Positions 43,745 through 53,519 of a stretch of DNA of 64,000 bases are shown piece after piece. Location of the stretch: NCBI GenBank assembly GCA_039793985.1, contig JBAMMC010000031.1, positions 1-64,000 on the forward strand. Direction: 5' to 3'. Within the stretch, counting starts at the first letter, position 1; each line of letters opens with the position of its first letter. Origin of the DNA: ARK-14 sp002899805 (GTDB lineage: Archaea > Thermoproteota > Thermoprotei_A > Sulfolobales > Fervidicoccaceae). The notes under the pieces are model-generated. The model did not search any database, was not told the DNA's origin, and was given only the letters and a program-made list of their open reading frames with translations. Position numbers and translations under genes: made by a program.

Positions 43745-44205
43745 TTACCTCCCCTCATCTCTGATGCTTTTAAAACCGCTTTAATTATGTTTACATAGCC
43801 CGTACATCTGCAGAGGTTCCCTCTCAAAAACTCCCTTACTTTTTCTTCGGATAAGTTTTTCTTCTCGCGAAGGAGCAAATAACTCATTACAGCGAATCCA
43901 GGAGAACAGTAGCCACATTGGACTGCTCCTTCTTCGCTGAACGCCTTCGAAATCAATGCTGCATATTCCTCTTCGATCCCTGCTGCTGTTATAACTTCTT
44001 TTCCATTGGCGTCTACAGCGAGCGTAAGGCATGATAATACAGGTTCTCCGTCCAAGAGAACAGTGCACGCACCACATTCTCCGATTCCACATGAGTACTT
44101 TGGAACCTTAACTCCAAGCTTATCTCTCAGAACGTTTAACAGGAGTTCGTTGGGCTCTGCATCGACTGAGACTTCTTTCCCATCCAACTTGAACTTAATA
44201 ATCAA
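43741..44205 (-). CDS. Molybdenum hydroxylase small subunit ([2Fe-2S]x2), operon 1
   Basis: An N-terminal plant-type [2Fe-2S] motif (CGIGECGACTVLLDGEPVLSC, about 39-59) and a second CGYCSPGF...CRCTGY motif (about 98-135) define the CoxS/XdhC-type subunit. It relays electrons from the Mo site to FAD. ATG overlaps the FAD-subunit stop by 4 nt, and its own stop overlaps the carbamoyltransferase start. The clusters appear complete. Confidence 0.94.
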   Translation of the reverse strand: MIIKFKLDGKEVSVDAEPNELLLNVLRDKLGVKVPKYSCGIGECGACTVLLDGEPVLSCLTLAVDANGKEVITAAGIEEEYAALISKAFSEEGAVQCGYCSPGFAVMSYLLLREKKNLSEEKVREFLRGNLCRCTGYVNIIKAVLKASEMRGGK

Positions 44206-45107
44206 CCTAGCTCACCTCTTATTCTCGAAAATGCTAACTTCAGGGCATCTTCCACTAGAATGGGCGAAACTTTCTTTCTATATGAGGCAGTAGATCTTAT
44301 ATCATCGATCGGTGAAATATCCTTCACAACTTGCCTTGAAGCCAGTGAAAAAGTCTCCTCAGTGGCAGGTTTCCCAATGAGCTCAGCTTCAGCACTAAGA
44401 GATCTAACTGGTCTAGGTGCTACAGCCCCCAAAGCAATCTTCGCATCTACAACTTTTCCATCTTCAACCTCCAAATAAGCAGCTGCGCTAGCTTTCGCTA
44501 AATCCATCGCTGTCCTTGAGAGCTTCAAGAAGGCCGAAGAGCTTCTCTGCGGGGGCACAGGAATCTCTATTTCTACAACAATTTCGTCAGGCATGAGAAT
44601 GGTCTTGCCTGGAGATAAGAAGAATTTATCGAGCGGAATCTCTCTCGTTCCTCTGATACTAGAAGCTTTAACTATAGCTCCATGCACCAAGAGAGGAGGT
44701 GCGGAGTCAGCGGCTGGAGACGCATTGCATAGGTTTCCAGCTATCGTTGCCATACTTCTCACCTGCACGCTCCCCATGACAGATATGGCATCAAAAAGCG
44801 CAGGGATCTTCTTAGAAATTTGCCATGATTTTTCAAGGTCTCTCCAGGTAGCAAGAGCCCCTATCTTAATTTTTCCCTTTTCCTCTGTGATGTACCTGAG
44901 CCCTTCTATTCTCTTTATGTTTATAATATTCTTTGGTTCTACTTGCCTCGCTTTCATTTTGACTATCAGATCAGTCCCTCCAGCCAGAATCCTAACCTCA
45001 GGACTTAGTTCAGAGAGAAGCTTGAGAGCCTCATCGATCGTCCTAGGTTCATAATAGTTGAAAGAGGTTGGTAAGATTCTGGTGTTCATTCTGTTGAGGC
45101 TGCTCAC
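44202..45107 (-). CDS. Molybdenum hydroxylase FAD subunit, operon 1
   Basis: This 301-residue CoxM-like protein has RILAGGTDLIVKMK and the second FAD motif TIAGNLCNASPAADSAPPLLVHGA, with the C-terminal CO-dehydrogenase-flavoprotein domain. It passes electrons to the final acceptor. ATG 45107 overlaps the Mo-subunit stop. The true start may be ATG 45095 (MNTRIL). The set forms L-M-S order. Confidence 0.94.
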   Translation of the reverse strand: MSSLNRMNTRILPTSFNYYEPRTIDEALKLLSELSPEVRILAGGTDLIVKMKARQVEPKNIINIKRIEGLRYITEEKGKIKIGALATWRDLEKSWQISKKIPALFDAISVMGSVQVRSMATIAGNLCNASPAADSAPPLLVHGAIVKASSIRGTREIPLDKFFLSPGKTILMPDEIVVEIEIPVPPQRSSSAFLKLSRTAMDLAKASAAAYLEVEDGKVVDAKIALGAVAPRPVRSLSAEAELIGKPATEETFSLASRQVVKDISPIDDIRSTASYRKKVSPILVEDALKLAFSRIRGELG

Positions 45108-47467
45108 TGCTTCCCCCCTCCGGAGATTGCCTCTAAGATTCTCTCGGGAGTGATTGGAAGGGTATAGAACCTCACCCCAACCGCATTGTATATAGCATTT
45201 GCTACAGCACCAGCTACCGGATTGAGGGCAGCTTCCCCAAGTCCTTTGGCTCCATACGGTCCAGTCGGCTCATATGTATTGGCAAAGATGACCTTGAAGT
45301 CTTCGAGTTTTGGTGAGTCTTGAGAAGTAGGGATCTTGTAGTCCACAACCATCCCTTTGTTGAGCAGTTCTCCCGTTCTCCTATCGTAGATGGTATCTTC
45401 TAAATATGCCATGCTCCATCCCATCACAAAACCGCCATGGAGCTGACCTTCAGCCAGCTTCGGATTTATCACTGTCCCAAGGTCTGCGCCTGCTACAACT
45501 CTCTTTGGCTTCACATTTCCTGTATAGGTGTCTACTTCAACCTCAACGAAGAAAACGGTGAAGGTGGGAGGTGCAGAAGTTGCTCTATAGCTAACAGTCG
45601 CGGCTATTGTCCCCCAATTTCTTTGCCAGGAAGTCCTTGCTATTTCAGAGAGAGTAATCCTCATATCTTTCATTCCTTCAACATATACTACAGCTTGTTC
45701 GAGGGTCTCGTCATATACGAGTTTGAATGCTTCAGGGTTCACAGCCTTCGGAAGGATTCTGGTAGCCGCTTCAAAAACTTTGGACTTAACTATTTGAGCG
45801 GCTCTCCTAGCCGCCTCTCCTCCTACATAGGTACCTCTAGAAGCATGCGTACAGACATCATACGGCGTAACGCTCGTATCTGATGGTACGATATTGATCA
45901 GATGGGGGGGTACGCCTAGCTCTTCAGCAATTATTTTGGCGTGAGCTTCAAGGGTGCCTCCTCCGTGGTCTTGGAGGGCTGTAATATAATCAAGAGTTCC
46001 GTCTTCATTGAGTTTCAGAGTAGCTCCCGTATAGTCTATGACTTCTCCTGAGATAGGACCTCCTGCTCCTGAAGTATGGAATGATCTGCCAAATCCTATA
46101 CCTGTTCTGTATCTACCCTGTTTCATAGAGGGGGGTTTCCTTCTGTCCCAACCAATGAGTTGTTTTCCTTTCTCTACTAGTTCTTTGACTCCGTCTGACC
46201 TGATTACACTTCTCACTGTTGGACCCTGACCCCAAAAAACATCTCCCAATCCTACATAGTTCTTCAACTTCAGGTCTAGAGGATCCATACCGAGCTCTTC
46301 AGCGAGCTCATCCATTATCGATTCGACGGCCCATGATATTTGAGGGGCACCGTATCCCCTGAATGCACAGGAGGGGGTTTTGTTCGTATAGACCGCCTTC
46401 CCCTCATATTTAATGTTTTTCCATTTATACAAAGAGACAAACCATCCCAGTGCCGTTCCAAGTAATGGATAAGCTTGAACTTGATGAGCTCCTATGTCCA
46501 TGATGTTTACCAATTCTCCAAAAGTGAGTTCTCCACTTCTCCTTGCTCCAACTCTGAGCTTTAGATGCATTTCATAGTCTGCATGATCGTACATATCCTC
46601 TTCTCTAGTCAAGGATATTTTCACAGGTTTCTTTGCTTTCATACAGAGGGCAACGCTGATGAGTGTCACGAGGTTCGTCTGTATACTTGAACCAAACGAA
46701 CCACCTATAGGTATCCTCTTTACGGATATTTTGCTCAGAGGTATCCCGAAAACTTGTCCTATGAGAATCCTCGTGTTGTGAATAGTCTGTGTAGTAGTAT
46801 ATATACTGAACCTCCCGTCATGTTCCGGAACACAGAGCGATGTTTTGGGCTCCAGCTGGAAATGGTATCTCCTGTTCGTCTTAAATGCTCTCTCTATTAC
46901 TACATCTGCCTCTCTCTTTCCCTTCTCTAAATCGCCTTCGAGATAATTGAGCTCAGCCCCAACATTTCTCCTCACCGGGATTTCTTCCTCTCCTTTTAGA
47001 ATCTTCTCTCGTATTGGTGCAGATTGACTTCCCATTGATTCGAAAGCGTCAAGAATTGGATCGTAAACTTTTCTGAATTTGAATTTGATGGATTCTGCTG
47101 CTTTCTGGGCAAGCTCCTCTGATGGAGCAGCAACAGCAGCGACCGGATCCCCGAGATATCTCGGAGAAAAGGTCAAAATGTTCCAGTCTTTGAAGGTAAC
47201 CTCATTCACGCTCACAAGCCTTATGTTGAAGGGTTTGCTTGGTACATCTTTCGGAGTTATAACAACAGCTCCCATCGATTCTGCTTCTCTTGTATCGATC
47301 TCTTCGATATCTGCAAACGGGTGGGGGCTATATACTATCCTTCCATAGTACATTCCAGGAACGCTGATATCGGTAGAGAACTCCAGCAGTCCTCTCACTT
47401 TACTATCAGCATCTCTTCTTGGGATATCTTTACCTATGAAAGAATATCTTTCTGCTATATTCAGCAT
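45104..47467 (-). CDS. Molybdenum hydroxylase large (Moco) subunit, operon 1
   Basis: This 787-residue CoxL/XdhB-type subunit has PRRDADSKVRGLLEF at the N-terminus, PIGGSFGSSIQTNLV, CAFRGYGAPQ (Arg loop), GGGTLEAHAK, THASRGTYVGGEAARRA and the catalytic-Glu region YGAKGLGEAALNP. It lacks the Cys-containing AYxCSFR loop of CO dehydrogenase, so it should hydroxylate a purine, aldehyde or aromatic rather than oxidise CO. It is first in the operon; the divergent start region to the amidohydrolase is about 80-100 nt. Confidence 0.93.
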   Translation of the reverse strand: MLNIAERYSFIGKDIPRRDADSKVRGLLEFSTDISVPGMYYGRIVYSPHPFADIEEIDTREAESMGAVVITPKDVPSKPFNIRLVSVNEVTFKDWNILTFSPRYLGDPVAAVAAPSEELAQKAAESIKFKFRKVYDPILDAFESMGSQSAPIREKILKGEEEIPVRRNVGAELNYLEGDLEKGKREADVVIERAFKTNRRYHFQLEPKTSLCVPEHDGRFSIYTTTQTIHNTRILIGQVFGIPLSKISVKRIPIGGSFGSSIQTNLVTLISVALCMKAKKPVKISLTREEDMYDHADYEMHLKLRVGARRSGELTFGELVNIMDIGAHQVQAYPLLGTALGWFVSLYKWKNIKYEGKAVYTNKTPSCAFRGYGAPQISWAVESIMDELAEELGMDPLDLKLKNYVGLGDVFWGQGPTVRSVIRSDGVKELVEKGKQLIGWDRRKPPSMKQGRYRTGIGFGRSFHTSGAGGPISGEVIDYTGATLKLNEDGTLDYITALQDHGGGTLEAHAKIIAEELGVPPHLINIVPSDTSVTPYDVCTHASRGTYVGGEAARRAAQIVKSKVFEAATRILPKAVNPEAFKLVYDETLEQAVVYVEGMKDMRITLSEIARTSWQRNWGTIAATVSYRATSAPPTFTVFFVEVEVDTYTGNVKPKRVVAGADLGTVINPKLAEGQLHGGFVMGWSMAYLEDTIYDRRTGELLNKGMVVDYKIPTSQDSPKLEDFKVIFANTYEPTGPYGAKGLGEAALNPVAGAVANAIYNAVGVRFYTLPITPERILEAISGGGKQ

Positions 47468-47565
47468 GAAACATCCCGAGATTAATTAAGGTTATTATTT
47501 ATTTAAATTTTTATATTTTAATTGTTTAATAACAATACTGAAAACTTATGGAGGTTGAAATAATT

Positions 47566-48924
47566 GTGAGTATTCTTATAAGAGGAGGACACATCGTTAC
47601 TCCCGAGAATATTTTCGAAGGCGATATATATATAAGAGATGGAAAAATTGAGATGATTGGAAAATCTCTTTCTCCCGCAAGTAAAGAGGAGGTAATAGAC
47701 GCCAGCGGAAAGCTTGTATTTCCTGGAATAGTAGATGAACATGTCCACATGAGAGAGCCAGGGCTCGAATATAAAGATGATTTTGAACATGGTACAAAGG
47801 CGGCGGCGGTTGGTGGTGTCACTACTGTTATTGAAATGCCCAATACTCTTCCTCCAGTCGATACGGGGGAAAGAGTCAGATCGAAACGAGAACTTCTGGA
47901 GAAGAAAGCATATGTTGACTTCGCCCTTTATGGGGTTCTCACAGATACCAGTGTAAGTAGAATCGAAGAGATGCTGAAAGAAGGAGCTGTTGGATTCAAA
48001 GCTTTCATGGGACCCACGACAGGCAATCTTCCCCCTCCAAGCAACGCCACCATATATAAAGCACTAGAGCTTTCAAGACTGCATGGATTCACAGTAGTTT
48101 TTCATGCTGAAGATGATTCGCTTGTCAATATGTTTGTTGATAGAGTGAAGTCTTCAGGAAGGAGTGATGCTATTGCTCATATGCTCTCCAGACCACCAAT
48201 AACCGAAGAGATGGCTGTCATGAGAATTTATCTAATGAGTAAAGAGACAGGTGGCAGGGCTCATATAGCACATATATCTTCAGAGGGAACCATCGACTAT
48301 CTAAAGAAGGCAAGATACGAAGGTGTAAATTTGACCGGGGAAACTTGTCCTCATTATCTGTACTTCGATAGCTCTCACTATGAGACCCATGGAAATAGGA
48401 TCAAGGTTAACCCTCCCATAAGAGAGACAGAACATAGAAGAGCTCTCTTGACCTCCATTGCTGATGGGACGATGTACGCTATTGGCTCGGACCACGCTCC
48501 GCATTCACCCGAAGAAAAGAGCGATAAAAGGAATGTTTGGGAAGTAGCAGCAGGTTTCGTCGGAGTCCAAACACTTCTACCCTCCATGTTGAACTTAGCT
48601 CTTAATGGTGCATTCGATTTGAGGGAAATCCCCAGAGTTCTCGCGAGGAATCCAGCTAGACTTTTTGGGCTCTGGCCTAAGAAAGGGGAGCTGATGCCGG
48701 GTGCCGATGGAGATATTGTCATTGTTAATCCAAATGCAGAAACACAAATAACTAGAGAATGGCTCATTACGAAGAGTCCTGTAACTCCATTCATTGGAAT
48801 GAAAATGAAGGGTAAGGTCGAATTCACTTTGCTAAGAGGAGAAATAGTAGTTAGAGAGGGCAAAATTGAGGCTGAAAAAAGAGGAACTTCAGTATCCAGG
48901 CTCACTTCCGCTGTGAGGAAATAA
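47566..48924 (+). CDS. Cyclic amidohydrolase (allantoinase/dihydroorotase family)
   Basis: The metal motif is VDEHVHMREPG, the carboxylated-Lys region EGAVGFKAFMGP, then VFHAEDD, AHISSEGTIDYL and the catalytic Asp in GSDHAPHS. The TTVIEMPNTLPP block is shared by allantoinase and some dihydroorotases. I start at GTG 47566 behind GGAGGT (47550-47555); the ATG at 47548 overlaps that SD. It is flanked by two molybdenum-hydroxylase operons, which favours a purine/hydantoin-ring substrate, while the nearby ATCase-like gene favours dihydroorotate. Both remain open. Confidence 0.88.
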   Translation: MSILIRGGHIVTPENIFEGDIYIRDGKIEMIGKSLSPASKEEVIDASGKLVFPGIVDEHVHMREPGLEYKDDFEHGTKAAAVGGVTTVIEMPNTLPPVDTGERVRSKRELLEKKAYVDFALYGVLTDTSVSRIEEMLKEGAVGFKAFMGPTTGNLPPPSNATIYKALELSRLHGFTVVFHAEDDSLVNMFVDRVKSSGRSDAIAHMLSRPPITEEMAVMRIYLMSKETGGRAHIAHISSEGTIDYLKKARYEGVNLTGETCPHYLYFDSSHYETHGNRIKVNPPIRETEHRRALLTSIADGTMYAIGSDHAPHSPEEKSDKRNVWEVAAGFVGVQTLLPSMLNLALNGAFDLREIPRVLARNPARLFGLWPKKGELMPGADGDIVIVNPNAETQITREWLITKSPVTPFIGMKMKGKVEFTLLRGEIVVREGKIEAEKRGTSVSRLTSAVRK

Positions 48925-49366
48925 CGTTCTTGATGGCATCAACAATCTTCTTGTATCCTGTGCACCTGCACAGGTTACCTTCAATGTACTTTTTGATCTG
49001 CTCATCTGAGACCTCGTGAAGGCTTTTTACCAATGCATAAGAAGTTACAACGAATCCTGGGGTACAGAATCCACACTGCACTGCTCCTTCCTTCGAAAAG
49101 CTCTCCGCAAGTCTTCTGCCTAATTCATCGTTAGCTATACCTTCGATGGTTTGAACACTGCTTCCATCAACCTGTACTGTTAGTATATTACACGAATAGA
49201 CAGGCTTTCCATCCAGGAGGACTGTGCACGTACCGCATTCAGCTCTTTCACAACCTCTCTTCGGTCCCTTCACTCCAAGCCTCAGTCTCAAAGTATCTAG
49301 CAATATTTCATTTGGAGGAACTTCAACTTCTACAGGATTTCCGTTCAGTTTGAATGAGACCTTCAT
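48902..49366 (-). CDS. Molybdenum hydroxylase small subunit ([2Fe-2S]x2), operon 2
   Basis: This 154-residue paralogue of the 43741 gene has complete clusters CERAECGTCTVLLDGKPVYSC and CGFCTPGF...CRCTGY. It is the last gene of operon 2, converging with the amidohydrolase (23-nt overlap), and lies 6 nt after the FAD gene. Confidence 0.94.
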   Translation of the reverse strand: MKVSFKLNGNPVEVEVPPNEILLDTLRLRLGVKGPKRGCERAECGTCTVLLDGKPVYSCNILTVQVDGSSVQTIEGIANDELGRRLAESFSKEGAVQCGFCTPGFVVTSYALVKSLHEVSDEQIKKYIEGNLCRCTGYKKIVDAIKNVISSQRK

Positions 49367-49372
49367 TTTGCC

Positions 49373-50248
49373 TCACTTCCGAAAATATTTGAGAGATTCT
49401 TGAAGAGATTCTTTAAGTAAAAACTTCGTAACCTTCATCCTGTATTCGGCGGAAGCCCTAACATCGCTTATTGGCGAAATGTCCTCACTCACTAGATCGA
49501 TCGCTTTAGTGATCTCTACGGTTTTCGCTTCCTTACCAATCAGCTCTTTCTCGACATTGAGTGCTCTTACTGGCTTCGGAGCAACAGATCCCATCGCTAT
49601 TCTGACATCAGAGAAAATTCCATTTTCAATTTTCACGGCTATAGCCATAGAGACAACTGATAGTGTGAATGCATGCCTCCTTCCAATCTTATAATACCGA
49701 TAATAGTATCCCTCCAACAGTGGCACATCAATTTCTCCCATTAGTTCATTGTTCGAAAGAACTGTTTTTCTGGGACCTAAGAAGAATTCGCTCAATGGGA
49801 CTGTTCTGCTACCAGAGGAGGAAATCAGTTTGACCCTTGCTCCATGTACTAAGAGGGGAGGTGCAGAGTCGGCGGCTGGAGATGCATTGCAGAGGTTTCC
49901 GGCTATTGTTGCTATATTCCTGATCTGCCAGGATGCCATCTCATATATGGCTGAACTAAGAAGGGGGAGCTTCTCCTTGACTATCACATTCTCAAGCAGT
50001 TCCTGGAGTCTGGAGCCTCCTCCAATCAAGACTCTGCTATCGTTTGTCCTCACATATCTGAGCTCACTGAGCCTCGAAATATCGATTATTTTCTTCGGAG
50101 ATTGTCTCCCGATCTTCATGTCTATCAACAGATCTGTTCCTCCAGCTAAAGGTTTCCAGTCGCCCTCTCTGATGGTTTCCAAAGCCTGATGAAGGTCGTT
50201 TGGTCTCAAATATTCAAACTGGGGTAATCTATAGTACATCTTCTTCAC
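49373..50248 (-). CDS. Molybdenum hydroxylase FAD subunit, operon 2
   Basis: This 291-residue CoxM-like protein has PLAGGTDLLIDMKIG and TIAGNLCNASPAADSAPPLLVHGA, nearly identical to its operon-1 counterpart in the FAD motifs but diverged elsewhere (IGRRHAFTLSVVSMA). It overlaps the Mo-subunit stop by 4 nt. It belongs to the L-M-S unit of operon 2. Confidence 0.94.
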   Translation of the reverse strand: MKKMYYRLPQFEYLRPNDLHQALETIREGDWKPLAGGTDLLIDMKIGRQSPKKIIDISRLSELRYVRTNDSRVLIGGGSRLQELLENVIVKEKLPLLSSAIYEMASWQIRNIATIAGNLCNASPAADSAPPLLVHGARVKLISSSGSRTVPLSEFFLGPRKTVLSNNELMGEIDVPLLEGYYYRYYKIGRRHAFTLSVVSMAIAVKIENGIFSDVRIAMGSVAPKPVRALNVEKELIGKEAKTVEITKAIDLVSEDISPISDVRASAEYRMKVTKFLLKESLQESLKYFRK

Positions 50249-52548
50249 CCCTTTTCCAACAGTTTGAGCACTTTTTCGGGAGTTAGGGGAAGCTCTGTGA
50301 CTCTTTTTCCAATTGCGTGGGAAACAGCATTAGCGATAGAGGCGGGCGCAGGTATAAGAGCCATCTCTCCGACCCCCTTAGCGCCCAATGGACCATATTT
50401 GAATCTGTCTTCGATGAAGATTGGCTTCTCAATTTCTGGTGCGTCAAGGGATGTCGGGATCACATAGTCCGTAAGATCCCTGTTCATTATCTCTCCCTTT
50501 TCGTTGAACTTCAACTCTTCTATCAATGCCAGTCCCATTCCCTGGACGAATCCTCCTTCTATTTGGCCCTCCACTTGAATCGGATTGATTATCTTTCCAG
50601 CAGAGATAGCTGGATATACTCTGAGCACTTTTATTATTCCTGTCTCAGTGTCCACTTCTACCTCGCTTATAACCACCATATAGCTGTAAGAGATATATGC
50701 AAATCCCTGACCAGCTTCATCGTCGAACTTACCTTTTGGAAGGAAGAAATATCCTGAAGCTGTTGTGTTGACGCCGCTGTTGTAAGCCTTTTTTATGAAC
50801 TCTTTCCAGCCAATGCTCTTAGAGGGATCCCTTCTTGAGCTGACAATTCCATCGTGGATAACTACGTCTTCAGGCTCTGTATTGAGCAATTTAGCAGCAA
50901 ATGAGTTCAGCCTCTCCCTGAGCTCTATCGAAGCAACGTATACTCCTATAGCGCCTACCCCTGTACCTCTAGACGCATGAGTCGCACCCGTATCAGGAGC
51001 ATCGGTAGTTCCAAAGTATACGTGCACCATATCCAGAGGAGCACCTAGAACTTCTGCGACTATTTGTCTGTGAGAAGAAGTTGGGGAACCCTGCCCAATC
51101 TCTACAATTCCTACCAGAACAGAGACAGAACCATCTGGCTCTATTTTCACAGTACCAGCAGACCAATCGGGTACCCCTCTTGAAGTACTTATACCGTGCC
51201 AAGCAACTCCTATTCCTATCCCTCTTCTGAACCTCCCATTATAGGTTGAATACGTCTTCCACTTATCTCTCCATCCGGCCTTGCTAGCAACAGATTCCAA
51301 AGCTTCTTTAACTCCTACTGAAGTGTCGAGTACCTGACCTGTAATTGTAGTACTTCCAGGAGTGAGGATATTCTTCAGTCTAATGTCGAGAGGATCCATA
51401 CCCAGTTTCTCAGCCAGTAGATCCATCTGGCTTTCGGCAGCAAACTGTACTGAGGGGTTTCCGAATCCCCTGAAGGAACCTTGATATACTTTGTTCGTAT
51501 ATATACAGTAGCCATCTACTTTAGCATTTGGGACGAAGTATGGACCTGACGCATGCATTGTCGCTCTCCAAAGAATGAAAGGACCTCTGTTGGCATATGC
51601 TCCAGTATCATGTACTATTTCAACCTCTATTGCCTTAAGTCTGCCGTCTGTATCGGCACCACTTTTGTATCTTATTACCGTCGCCTCTCTCTTTGGATGA
51701 ATAGCAAAGCTCTCTTCTCTTGAATATTCGATAAAAGCAGGTCTTCCAGTAAGGTAAGCTACCAAAGCCGCTTTAGCAGAAATAAGAGGTCCTTCATCAT
51801 CTTTCCCACCGAAGCCTCCTCCCAAATAAGGAACGACGACTCTTATTGAACTTGCAGGGAGCCCAAGTACCCTTGACACAATTCTTTGAGTCAAGTGAGG
51901 ATATTGAGACGGAGAAAGGATCGTTAATTTACCTTCCAGACCTGGAATAGCTATAGCAGCTTCTGTTTCTAAATAAACATGATCCTGTTGGGAAGTTCTA
52001 TAGACGTTTTCAATTACTACATGCGACTCTGAAAAACCTTTTTCTACGTCTCCTTTTCTGACCTTTGTTCTAAATGCTATATTCGAGCCTGCTTCCTCAT
52101 GAATTAACACATCAACTCTACTTTTGGCTTCCAGCGGATCTAGTATGTGAGGAAGAGGTTCATAACTAATCTTTATCTGGTTCGCAGCTTCTATAGCAGC
52201 TTCAAAATCTCTAGCGACTACCAGAGAAACAGGTTCACCCACATACCTTACCTTTCTCTCAGCAAGAAGGGGTTGGTCTGGAAGCGAGTAACCAACCTGG
52301 TTTTCTCCTGGTATATTTCTCGCTGTGAAATTTGCAACAAAACCTCTGACCTTCTTTGCCTCGGATTCGTCAATGGAAGCTATTCTCGCATGAGGGTATC
52401 GGCTAGTAACCTGCTTTATGAAAAGCATGTCGTTCATATAGTAATCTTCGATAAACTTGGCTTTTCCGAGTGCCTTATCTAGCGTATCAGCCCTTTCTAT
52501 CCTTTTTCCAACTACGTAGAATTCTTCGGCATTGAGCCATTTATTCAT
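50245..52548 (-). CDS. Molybdenum hydroxylase large (Moco) subunit, operon 2
   Basis: This CoxL/XdhB-type subunit (about 767 aa from ATG 52548; open to 52602) has YLGGGFGGKDDEGP, GSFRGFGNPSVQFAAES, VEIGQGSPTSSHRQI, THASRGTGVGAIGVY and LGAKGVGEMALIPA (catalytic Glu). The canonical GGGFGGK loop differs from GGSFGSS in operon 1, so the two enzymes probably take different substrates or different Moco environments. It is divergent from sufC. Confidence 0.93.
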   Translation of the reverse strand: MNKWLNAEEFYVVGKRIERADTLDKALGKAKFIEDYYMNDMLFIKQVTSRYPHARIASIDESEAKKVRGFVANFTARNIPGENQVGYSLPDQPLLAERKVRYVGEPVSLVVARDFEAAIEAANQIKISYEPLPHILDPLEAKSRVDVLIHEEAGSNIAFRTKVRKGDVEKGFSESHVVIENVYRTSQQDHVYLETEAAIAIPGLEGKLTILSPSQYPHLTQRIVSRVLGLPASSIRVVVPYLGGGFGGKDDEGPLISAKAALVAYLTGRPAFIEYSREESFAIHPKREATVIRYKSGADTDGRLKAIEVEIVHDTGAYANRGPFILWRATMHASGPYFVPNAKVDGYCIYTNKVYQGSFRGFGNPSVQFAAESQMDLLAEKLGMDPLDIRLKNILTPGSTTITGQVLDTSVGVKEALESVASKAGWRDKWKTYSTYNGRFRRGIGIGVAWHGISTSRGVPDWSAGTVKIEPDGSVSVLVGIVEIGQGSPTSSHRQIVAEVLGAPLDMVHVYFGTTDAPDTGATHASRGTGVGAIGVYVASIELRERLNSFAAKLLNTEPEDVVIHDGIVSSRRDPSKSIGWKEFIKKAYNSGVNTTASGYFFLPKGKFDDEAGQGFAYISYSYMVVISEVEVDTETGIIKVLRVYPAISAGKIINPIQVEGQIEGGFVQGMGLALIEELKFNEKGEIMNRDLTDYVIPTSLDAPEIEKPIFIEDRFKYGPLGAKGVGEMALIPAPASIANAVSHAIGKRVTELPLTPEKVLKLLEKG

Positions 52549-52787
52549 CAATCTTTCAAGATCGAAGGAGGACAATTCTATCCACCTTAATTCCACAAAC
52601 ATATTGTTATCTTATAAAAATATTTAAAAGTTTGGTTAGTTTACTTAACCATTCAAATATATTTTGTATAAGTGCTTCCCGATACGAACTCGTCTTCGAG
52701 CTCAACATCTGGTAAAAATTTATTACGCTATACATTACTCCTATGGGATGATCAACGAAGAGCAACGAGCTTATCAGAAACCTGCTG

Positions 52788-53516
52788 GTGATAGTATTGC
52801 CACAAAAGATTCTAGAGGTTTCAAATCTTACAGTCGAAGTTGGAGGTAAGATTGTAGTAAAAAACGCGAATATTGAGATCGAGAGAGGGGAAATCTCGGT
52901 TCTGCTGGGACCAAACGGTAGCGGGAAGACAACAATGCTCAAGGCGATCATGGGTCTCTCCGATTACAAAATCGTTGAAGGGAAGATCTTGCTCGATTCT
53001 GTTGATATAACTTCTTTGCCTCCCTGGGAAAGGGCGAGAATGGGGTTAGCACTCTCTTATCAGAATCCTCCTCCTCTGCCGATTAAAATGGGCATGCTGC
53101 TTGAAAGGATATCAAAGATATACGGAAAAGAGGTAAACATTACAAATGCTGTTAACCAAACAGTGATTACCCATCTTCTGGAAAGAAATGCTTTCTCCGG
53201 ATTCAGTGGTGGGGAAATAAAGAGATCTGAGTTAACAACAATACTACTTTCCAAACCTAAGGTAGCTTTATTAGATGAGCCAGACAGTGGTGTGGATGTA
53301 GAATCTGTTAGAAAGATAGCTAAGCTCATAGACCAATTAGCCGAGGAAGGCACAGGTATACTTCTAGTTACACATGTGGGCTTATTGGCAAGATACCTAA
53401 GGAGGTTGGGGAAGGGATATGTTATGATGAGAGGAATAGTTTCTCCGGGAGGAGATGCTAGGAAGATTCTCAAAATTGTACTGAATGAAGGATACGAAAA
53501 TCTTTACAGGAGGTGA
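52788..53516 (+). CDS. sufC: SufC ATPase, Fe-S cluster assembly
   Basis: An ABC ATPase of 242 residues has Walker A GPNGSGKTT, the signature FSGGEIKRSELTTIL and Walker B VALLDEPDSGVD, with the Suf-type YQNPPPLPIKM Q-loop. It powers the SufBC scaffold. It lies 3 nt upstream of the SufB/D gene with AGGAGGTGA between them. The start is GTG 52788 or TTG 52797. Confidence 0.95.
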   Translation: MIVLPQKILEVSNLTVEVGGKIVVKNANIEIERGEISVLLGPNGSGKTTMLKAIMGLSDYKIVEGKILLDSVDITSLPPWERARMGLALSYQNPPPLPIKMGMLLERISKIYGKEVNITNAVNQTVITHLLERNAFSGFSGGEIKRSELTTILLSKPKVALLDEPDSGVDVESVRKIAKLIDQLAEEGTGILLVTHVGLLARYLRRLGKGYVMMRGIVSPGGDARKILKIVLNEGYENLYRR

Positions 53517-53519
53517 AGA

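Noticed and set aside
45104..52602. Annotation of the Mo hydroxylases as aerobic CO dehydrogenase (CoxLMS)
   Set aside because: The Cu-binding Cys loop of form I CoxL is absent in both large subunits (CAFRGYG and GSFRGFG instead).
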